Positions 6,951-11,203 of a DNA stretch of 11,203 bases are shown here, piece by piece. Source of the DNA: an uncultured Acetatifactor sp. (lineage in GTDB: Bacteria > Bacillota > Clostridia > Lachnospirales > Lachnospiraceae); assembly GCA_910586835.1 (NCBI GenBank), contig CAJUJU010000082.1, positions 1 to 11,203 on the forward strand, read 5' to 3'. Numbering within the stretch: the stretch's first letter is position 1; each line of letters opens with the position of its first letter. The notes under the pieces are model-generated. The model was given only the letters and a program-made list of their open reading frames with translations, ran no database searches and was not told the DNA's origin. The position numbers were made by a program, and so were the translations under genes.

Positions 6951-7713
6951 AAAGAAATGCAGTTTTAAACTGATCGGTTATGAACTGAGAAATATCAACG
7001 GAAATTTTATGACTCATTTCTTCGGCATTGTTTTTCCGAATATCATGAGCTTGATCCTGGCCCAGACCGTGGGAAGCCAGGTGCCGGACGGGATGCGGCA
7101 GCAGACGGTCACCTCCATTATGCTTTCCATGTCGCTGGTGATCCCCATGGCTATCATGCTGCTGGGATACGGATGTATTTATTCCCAGGAGGTGGAACGG
7201 GGAATTCCGCTGCGGATGCAGTTGTTCGGGTTTGAGGAAAGGGTGGTCATGGCGGCAAAGGTGGCTGCGCATGTGACTTTCATGACGGTGGCCCTTGTGA
7301 TCTTTGGGGTATTTCAGCTGCTGTTTATGGATGTGAGCAGGCCCCGCTTCGCCTCGCTGCTTTGCCTGCTGGTCTCCCTGTATCTGATCGGCGTGTTTCT
7401 TCTGATCATAGCTCATTCTCTGGCAAACCTGTTCCGCAGGTTCAGCGTTACCTTTGGCGTGAGCATGATTCTTTATTTCGGTTTGATGATTCTGACGGGG
7501 ATGATGGGGATCCGGACAGAACAGCTGCCGGAGGCTCTGCGGAGAGCGGCAAGGACGCTGCCCATGACCTATGTCAGCAACGACTTTATTGATTTCTGGC
7601 AGGGAGGAAGCTACAATTATATGCCGCTGCTTCAGTCCTTTCTCTTTCTGGGGGCCATGTCGGGAATCTTACTGTTGCTTTCCCTCCACAGGAGCAGGAG
7701 GGTGCTCAGATAA
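6943..7713 (+). CDS. ABC-2 type transporter permease
   Basis: This 256-residue integral membrane protein is the channel partner of the preceding ATPase. ATG 6943 lies inside the end of the ATPase gene (ATGAATAA, 8-base overlap) and has GGGGAGGA at 6930-6937. A longer frame from 6871 is unlikely because its extra residues are polar and encoded inside the ATPase gene. Hydrophobic segments fit six membrane spans: about 27-45, 55-75, 100-125, 140-165, 170-190 and 225-248. Between the second and third spans, SQEVERGIPLRMQLFGF is typical of the cytoplasmic coupling segment of ABC-2 exporters. It is the last gene of the operon and is followed by a terminator. I see no large extracellular loop of the kind BceB carries, so this is not a BceAB transporter. 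Confidence 0.9.
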   Translation: MNKKKCSFKLIGYELRNINGNFMTHFFGIVFPNIMSLILAQTVGSQVPDGMRQQTVTSIMLSMSLVIPMAIMLLGYGCIYSQEVERGIPLRMQLFGFEERVVMAAKVAAHVTFMTVALVIFGVFQLLFMDVSRPRFASLLCLLVSLYLIGVFLLIIAHSLANLFRRFSVTFGVSMILYFGLMILTGMMGIRTEQLPEALRRAARTLPMTYVSNDFIDFWQGGSYNYMPLLQSFLFLGAMSGILLLLSLHRSRRVLR

Positions 7714-7731
7714 GCGGGCAGCATGCCTGGA

Positions 7732-7782
7732 CAAAGCGGCTCTGATGCGCAATGCATCAAAGCCGCTTTGAGTCATTTTTTT
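7732..7782 (+). terminator. Intrinsic terminator of the RR/HK/ABC operon
   Basis: A long stem pairs CAAAGCGGCT (7732-7741) plus TGATGC (7743-7748) with GCATCA (7754-7759) plus AGCCGCTTTG (7761-7770), with a single C/A mismatch and the 5-base loop GCAAT. A run of seven T follows at 7776-7782 after GAGTCA. It also lies just past the stop of the convergent glycosidase, but the minus-strand copy has no T run after the stem, so it is a weaker terminator in that direction. Confidence 0.85.
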
Positions 7783-10142
7783 CAGTTTGTCAGGCTTTCG
7801 GACAAAAAGTCCCGGTATACCTTGGGCATTCCGCTTTGCTCCAGAAGAAGTCTGCAGCGGGCGGGATCCGTCTCGGCACATAATGCGTCGGACAGCGCGG
7901 ACTTTTCATTGTTGTTCCACTCCAGCAGGGTAATGTTTCGCTGAAGCTGTGCCGTCCGGCGGGCCAGCGGCGCTTCCTGCCCGCGAACCCTCAGCTCATA
8001 AAGGACGCCGGGTTTTATCTGCTCCAGATGTACTCTGGTATAGCCGTCCCGGTGGCTGACGCGGCAGTCTTTTTCCTTCTGGTCTTCCAGAAGAGTCACG
8101 GCTGCGTCGCCTGCGTTGCGAAGCTCCAGCACGCAGGATCTGGCAGGCAGAATGTTTTCCTTATCTTCACAGCGGAAGCGGAAGAGCTGTTCCCCGTTTT
8201 CTGCGGAAACGGCTTCAAACCGGGTGACGGCCCGTCTGTCCTTCTGATCCTCATACAGCGTATAGTCGCCGTCGCCGTGAAAGCACAGCACCTTCAGGCA
8301 ATGGGGCAGGGCTACGGCATTTCCTTCGGGTGCGCCGTCCAACACCAGGAAGCCGCCCTGCTTTGCCAGCACTGGCATGGAGTCCAGGAAGCGGGTCATT
8401 TTCTGCCATTTTCCGCCTGTGTAGGTGTGTCCGGTGAAAATGTCCGTCCATCTGCCTTCCGGCAGCCAGACATCCACGGAGGACATGTGACTTTCTTTGC
8501 CTTTTTCCGTGATGGGAGCCACGATCAGTTCCCGCCCGAAGAGATACTGTCCGGGGCACTGATAAGCGTCCTCGCAGTCGGGATAAGCGTAGTACATGGG
8601 TTCTATCAGGGCAAGTCCCTCTTCGGTATTTTCGCAGGAGGCGGAATACAGGAAGGGGATCATGGCATGGCGCAGGCGCAGGAAGCGGTTGACGATTTCT
8701 CCTGTGCCGTTGGGATAGCGGTCGGGCATCTTGGAGAAGGTCTTGTTTTTGGTGCTGTGCAGACGGTTTATGGGGCTGAATACGCCGAACTGCACAAAGC
8801 GTACAAACAGCTCGTCGTCCTTGATGCCGCACATATGTCCTCCGATGTCATGGCTCCACCAGGAGTATCCGGCATTGCTGGCGGTGGCGGTGAAGTAGGG
8901 AAGGTATTGCAGGGTCTTCCAGGTCACCATGGTGTCTCCCGAGAAGCCCACGGGATAGCGGTGGGAGCCGATGCCTGCGTAGCGGGAAAGGATCAGCTGT
9001 TCCTTATTTTTGGCAATGTCAAGGGAGTGGTAGTGGTTCAGTCCCCAAAGGGGGTCGTAGCCCTCCAGGGCGGAGGTGGTTCCCTGCTGCCAGTCAATCC
9101 ACCAGAAGTCCACGCCGTCCTCCTCGTAGGGCTTGTGCAGAAGGGAGAAGTAGGCGTTGATAAAGTCATCGTTGGTAAAATCAAATTCCACCGGTTTTTT
9201 GGTGGCGGGATCCACGCCCATACAGTCCGCCATCTGCTCATACTGTTCGTCGATATACTGTACGCCGGCAGCAGGATGCAGGTTCAGGGTGATGTGCATG
9301 TTCTTTTCCTTAATTTTTCGCAGGAAATCCCTGTAATCCGGGAAAAGCTCTTTGTTCCAGCTGTAGCCGGACCAGCCGTTTATGTCCGCGGGCAGGTTTT
9401 CGCTGGGGTGCCAGTCCATATCTATGGTGGCTACGGTAAAGGGGATGTGATCCTCCTCGAAGTGTTCCATCAGCTCCAGGTATTCCCGGGCGGTGTAGGC
9501 ATGATATCTGCTCCACCAGTTGCCCAAAGCATATCTGGGAAGGGCGGAAGGCGCGCCGCACAGGAAATACAGCGCCTTAACGGCGCCCCGGTAGTCCTGT
9601 CCGTATGCGAAGACATAGAGATCCTGTTCCCTGTTTTTTCTGGGGATGACGGAGCCTTCGGCGCTTAAGAGCAGGGAGCGGCTGTCGTCGTAGAGCGCGA
9701 CGCCGGTTCTGGAGAGCACGCCGTTTTCCAGCTGGATGGGGGTGCGTTCCGGAGGATTCGTGGAGTCCGTTACAAACAGATTGCCGTCACAGCAATCCAG
9801 GGTGCGATAGGTGCCAAGCAGGTTGCCGTCATTGTTTAAGGCGGCTTTTGTCCCGTCGGAAAAGACCACCAGGCTGTCAGAGAGCTCCGGCTTCAGGATC
9901 AGCGTCAGTTTTTCCGTGGAGATGGTGACGGTATCCCGTTCTGTCGTGGACTGAAAGCTCACAGGGCCCGCGTTTCGATACCAGACGGCCTGGGTGGCGT
10001 CGTCACAGAACCGTCTTGTCTCGTCCGTCTCAATCCGAAACAACTGCGGGGTCAGCACGGTGACGCGTCTGTTTCCGTGAATCACGATGTTTTTTTCCTC
10101 GGCCAGGGGCGAGGTCTTTGCGATTAAGTGTTCTTGCAGCAT
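7782..10142 (-). CDS. Glycoside hydrolase family 31 (alpha-glycosidase)
   Basis: This enzyme of about 786 residues hydrolyses alpha-glycosides from the non-reducing end; no signal peptide is seen, so it is cytoplasmic. The N-terminal beta-sandwich (to about 200) is followed by a (beta/alpha)8 barrel with LGNWWSRYHAY and ATIDMDWH. Numbered from the upstream ATG (10148), the nucleophile is D352 in WWIDWQQG and the acid/base is D405 in GFSGDTMVTW; SHDIGGH follows. C-terminal beta domains come next, then about 60 charged, helix-prone residues. WWIDWQQG differs from the WxDMNE of classical alpha-glucosidases, so the substrate is open: glucoside, galactoside or GalNAc. Start: AAAGGAGG at 10152-10159 lies 3 bases before ATG 10148 but 9 before ATG 10142, which favours the latter. 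It is divergent from an AraC regulator, probably its activator. Confidence 0.93.
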   Translation of the reverse strand: MLQEHLIAKTSPLAEEKNIVIHGNRRVTVLTPQLFRIETDETRRFCDDATQAVWYRNAGPVSFQSTTERDTVTISTEKLTLILKPELSDSLVVFSDGTKAALNNDGNLLGTYRTLDCCDGNLFVTDSTNPPERTPIQLENGVLSRTGVALYDDSRSLLLSAEGSVIPRKNREQDLYVFAYGQDYRGAVKALYFLCGAPSALPRYALGNWWSRYHAYTAREYLELMEHFEEDHIPFTVATIDMDWHPSENLPADINGWSGYSWNKELFPDYRDFLRKIKEKNMHITLNLHPAAGVQYIDEQYEQMADCMGVDPATKKPVEFDFTNDDFINAYFSLLHKPYEEDGVDFWWIDWQQGTTSALEGYDPLWGLNHYHSLDIAKNKEQLILSRYAGIGSHRYPVGFSGDTMVTWKTLQYLPYFTATASNAGYSWWSHDIGGHMCGIKDDELFVRFVQFGVFSPINRLHSTKNKTFSKMPDRYPNGTGEIVNRFLRLRHAMIPFLYSASCENTEEGLALIEPMYYAYPDCEDAYQCPGQYLFGRELIVAPITEKGKESHMSSVDVWLPEGRWTDIFTGHTYTGGKWQKMTRFLDSMPVLAKQGGFLVLDGAPEGNAVALPHCLKVLCFHGDGDYTLYEDQKDRRAVTRFEAVSAENGEQLFRFRCEDKENILPARSCVLELRNAGDAAVTLLEDQKEKDCRVSHRDGYTRVHLEQIKPGVLYELRVRGQEAPLARRTAQLQRNITLLEWNNNEKSALSDALCAETDPARCRLLLEQSGMPKVYRDFLSESLTN

Positions 10143-10188
10143 GGGCATTTTCCTCCTTTATAAAAGTGGGATTTTTGCTTCTGAATGG

Positions 10189-10217
10189 TTGATGTAATAT
10201 GAGTATAATGCTATAAT
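10189..10217 (+). promoter_or_regulatory. Sigma-A promoter of the AraC-family gene
   Basis: The -35 TTGATG at 10189-10194, a 17-base spacer and a perfect -10 TATAAT at 10212-10217 form a strong promoter. A second TATAAT at 10204-10209 has no matching -35. Transcription should start near 10224, leaving a leader of about 105 bases before the chosen start codon. Confidence 0.65.
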
Positions 10218-10230
10218 CGGCTCAGGAACT
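10202..10230 (-). promoter_or_regulatory. Candidate promoter of the GH31 gene
   Basis: Read on the minus strand, the -10 TATACT lies at 10207-10202. The position 17 bases upstream (10230-10225) reads AGTTCC, a poor -35. A good -10 with a poor -35 fits a promoter that needs an activator, and the TCAGGA repeats lie over this -35. Transcription would start near 10195, giving a leader of about 50 bases. Confidence 0.4.
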
Positions 10231-10237
10231 ATCAGGA
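10222..10237. promoter_or_regulatory. Candidate AraC-family operator (TCAGGA direct repeat)
   Basis: TCAGGA occurs at 10222-10227 and again at 10232-10237, exactly 10 bases apart, which is one helical turn. AraC-family proteins use two helix-turn-helix units on one face of DNA, so such spacing suits them. The repeat covers the weak -35 of the GH31 promoter and the transcription start of the AraC gene. That would allow activation of one and repression of the other. This is inferred from position only. Confidence 0.35.
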
Positions 10238-10330
10238 TTGTTGGCAAAAATATCATTATTCCTGGAAGCTGCCAAAGTGACCTGCCGTAAACTTATTATG
10301 CGCGGGGGCAGCCCGGAAATGGAGTGGATC

Positions 10331-11203
10331 ATGGTGAAGGATACAAGAGGACTGCTTCAGGAGTCATGGATGCGGGGAAGCGTGGATTTTCCCTTTCAGA
10401 TGTATGACATGCGGACGGAAGGCGAGCTGATTACCGTGCCCTGCCACTGGCATGAGGAGGTGGAGATCGTCCGGATGGAGGCCGGCGGGCTGGCGGTGCG
10501 GGTGGACGAGGAAGAGGCCTTGCTGTATCCCGGAGACGTGGCGTTCGTCAACGCGGGACAGCTGCATCAGATGAAGGCCGCAAGCCGGGACACCAGATAC
10601 CACGCCTATGTGTTTCCGCTGAAGGCTCTTTTGTTTGAACGGGAGGACCTGGCACAGATTAATCTGCTCCGTCCCCTTCTGGAGAACAGGCTGGGCTTTC
10701 CTCTGCTGCTCTCCGGCGAGGGCGTTTTGGCAAGTCAGGTACGCCGTCGGATGGACGATATCATAGCGTGGGACCAGAGCCGCCCGGTGGGGTATGAGAT
10801 CCTGACCAAGGCCGGGCTGCTGGAGATGATCTGTATCCTGGCCGGGCAGAATTGTCTTGTGGAGTATCACACACGCAGGGAGAGTGACGTCTGCAAGGAC
10901 ATTCTGCTGTATATCCAGGAGCATTACCGGGAGAAGATTGCAGTCCCGGAGGTGGCCAGGGCGGTTGGGATCTCGGAAAATTATTTCAGCAGCTTTTTCG
11001 GCAGGCATCTGAATAAAAATTTTGTGGATTACCTCACGGAATACAGGATCAATCAATCCGTGATTCTGCTGGAGGCCACGGATTATTCCGTCACGGACAT
11101 TGCGCTGGAGTGCGGATTTTCCACCCCAAGCTACTATATTCAGAGCTTTAAAAGGCTGAAAAGGATGACGCCCCTCCAGTACAGACGAAAGGGCGGCCAT
11201 TAC
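10331..11203 (+). CDS. AraC-family transcriptional regulator (3' end outside window)
   Basis: The frame is open for 291 codons to the last base of the window with no stop. The N-terminal part is a cupin-like sugar-binding domain (about 30-110): CHWHEEVEIV with H39, H41 and E43, then YPGDVAFVNAGQLHQM with H79. The C-terminal part (about 186-287) is an AraC/HTH_18 domain. Its first helix-turn-helix is VPEVARAVGISENYFSSFF and its second is VTDIALECGFSTPSYYIQSF, closing with the family-typical MTPLQYRRK. Since this closing motif is reached, only a few residues are likely missing. Start choice: GGAG at 10321-10324 precedes ATG 10331 by 6 bases; in-frame ATGs at 10319 and 10298 are alternatives. 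It is divergent from the GH31 gene, so it probably regulates that enzyme in response to the sugar released or its parent glycan. Confidence 0.93.
   Translation, partial: MVKDTRGLLQESWMRGSVDFPFQMYDMRTEGELITVPCHWHEEVEIVRMEAGGLAVRVDEEEALLYPGDVAFVNAGQLHQMKAASRDTRYHAYVFPLKALLFEREDLAQINLLRPLLENRLGFPLLLSGEGVLASQVRRRMDDIIAWDQSRPVGYEILTKAGLLEMICILAGQNCLVEYHTRRESDVCKDILLYIQEHYREKIAVPEVARAVGISENYFSSFFGRHLNKNFVDYLTEYRINQSVILLEATDYSVTDIALECGFSTPSYYIQSFKRLKRMTPLQYRRKGGHY

Noticed and set aside
8028..9668. Long plus-strand open frame of 546 codons opposite the GH31 gene
   Set aside because: It lies wholly antisense to a gene with clear catalytic motifs. Its translation is Gly/Val/His-rich without domains, as expected from the complement of GC-rich codons.
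10364..11200. Minus-strand open frame of 278 codons opposite the AraC gene
   Set aside because: The plus strand encodes a full AraC HTH domain here, and the antisense translation has no recognisable motif.
1..11203. CRISPR arrays, tRNA or rRNA genes, insertion sequences
   Set aside because: No regularly spaced repeats, no cloverleaf-like sequences and no transposase reading frame were seen on either strand.

Overview
The window reads as a chromosomal segment of a gut-type Clostridia, most likely Lachnospiraceae. This is inferred from a T-box-controlled thrS, strong purine-rich ribosome binding sites, a TTG start, a clostridial-style response regulator/histidine kinase/ABC exporter set, and a GH31 glycosidase next to an AraC regulator. 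No marker in the window fixes the species. There are eight genes: seven complete or nearly so, plus one 5'-truncated gene at the left edge. The AraC gene runs off the right edge without a stop.

Left part (1-1410): AT-rich and patchy. It holds the 3' end of an unrecognised gene, about 400 bp without a convincing gene but with nested inverted repeats and a broken minus-strand reading frame, and a GNAT acetyltransferase. It looks like accessory or mobile-element-derived DNA beside a GC-richer core.

Middle part (1443-3584): a near-consensus promoter, then a complete T-box leader (specifier ACC, perfect antiterminator with a UGGAACC bulge, competing terminator), then threonyl-tRNA synthetase. The synthetase lacks the usual N-terminal TGS domain. 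Uncharged tRNA-Thr should switch it on.

3585-7781: a compact four-gene operon of OmpR-type response regulator, histidine kinase with a large extracytoplasmic sensor, ABC ATPase and ABC-2 permease. The genes overlap or nearly touch, and the operon ends in a strong hairpin terminator. The layout suggests that sensing an extracellular compound (perhaps a peptide antibiotic or envelope stress) induces its own exporter. The ligand cannot be read from the sequence.

7782-11203: a divergent pair. A GH31 alpha-glycosidase is on the minus strand and an AraC-family regulator on the plus strand. They share a short intergenic region with overlapping divergent promoters and a TCAGGA direct repeat spaced by one helical turn. 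The likely logic is that the AraC protein responds to a sugar, activates the glycosidase and limits its own expression.

I see no CRISPR array, tRNA, rRNA, transposase or phage gene. Nothing here is clearly a new defence-type system. The most unusual points are the TGS-less ThrRS under a T-box, the structured non-coding element at 706-776, the uncharacterised sensor of the kinase, and the interlocked glycosidase/regulator promoters.
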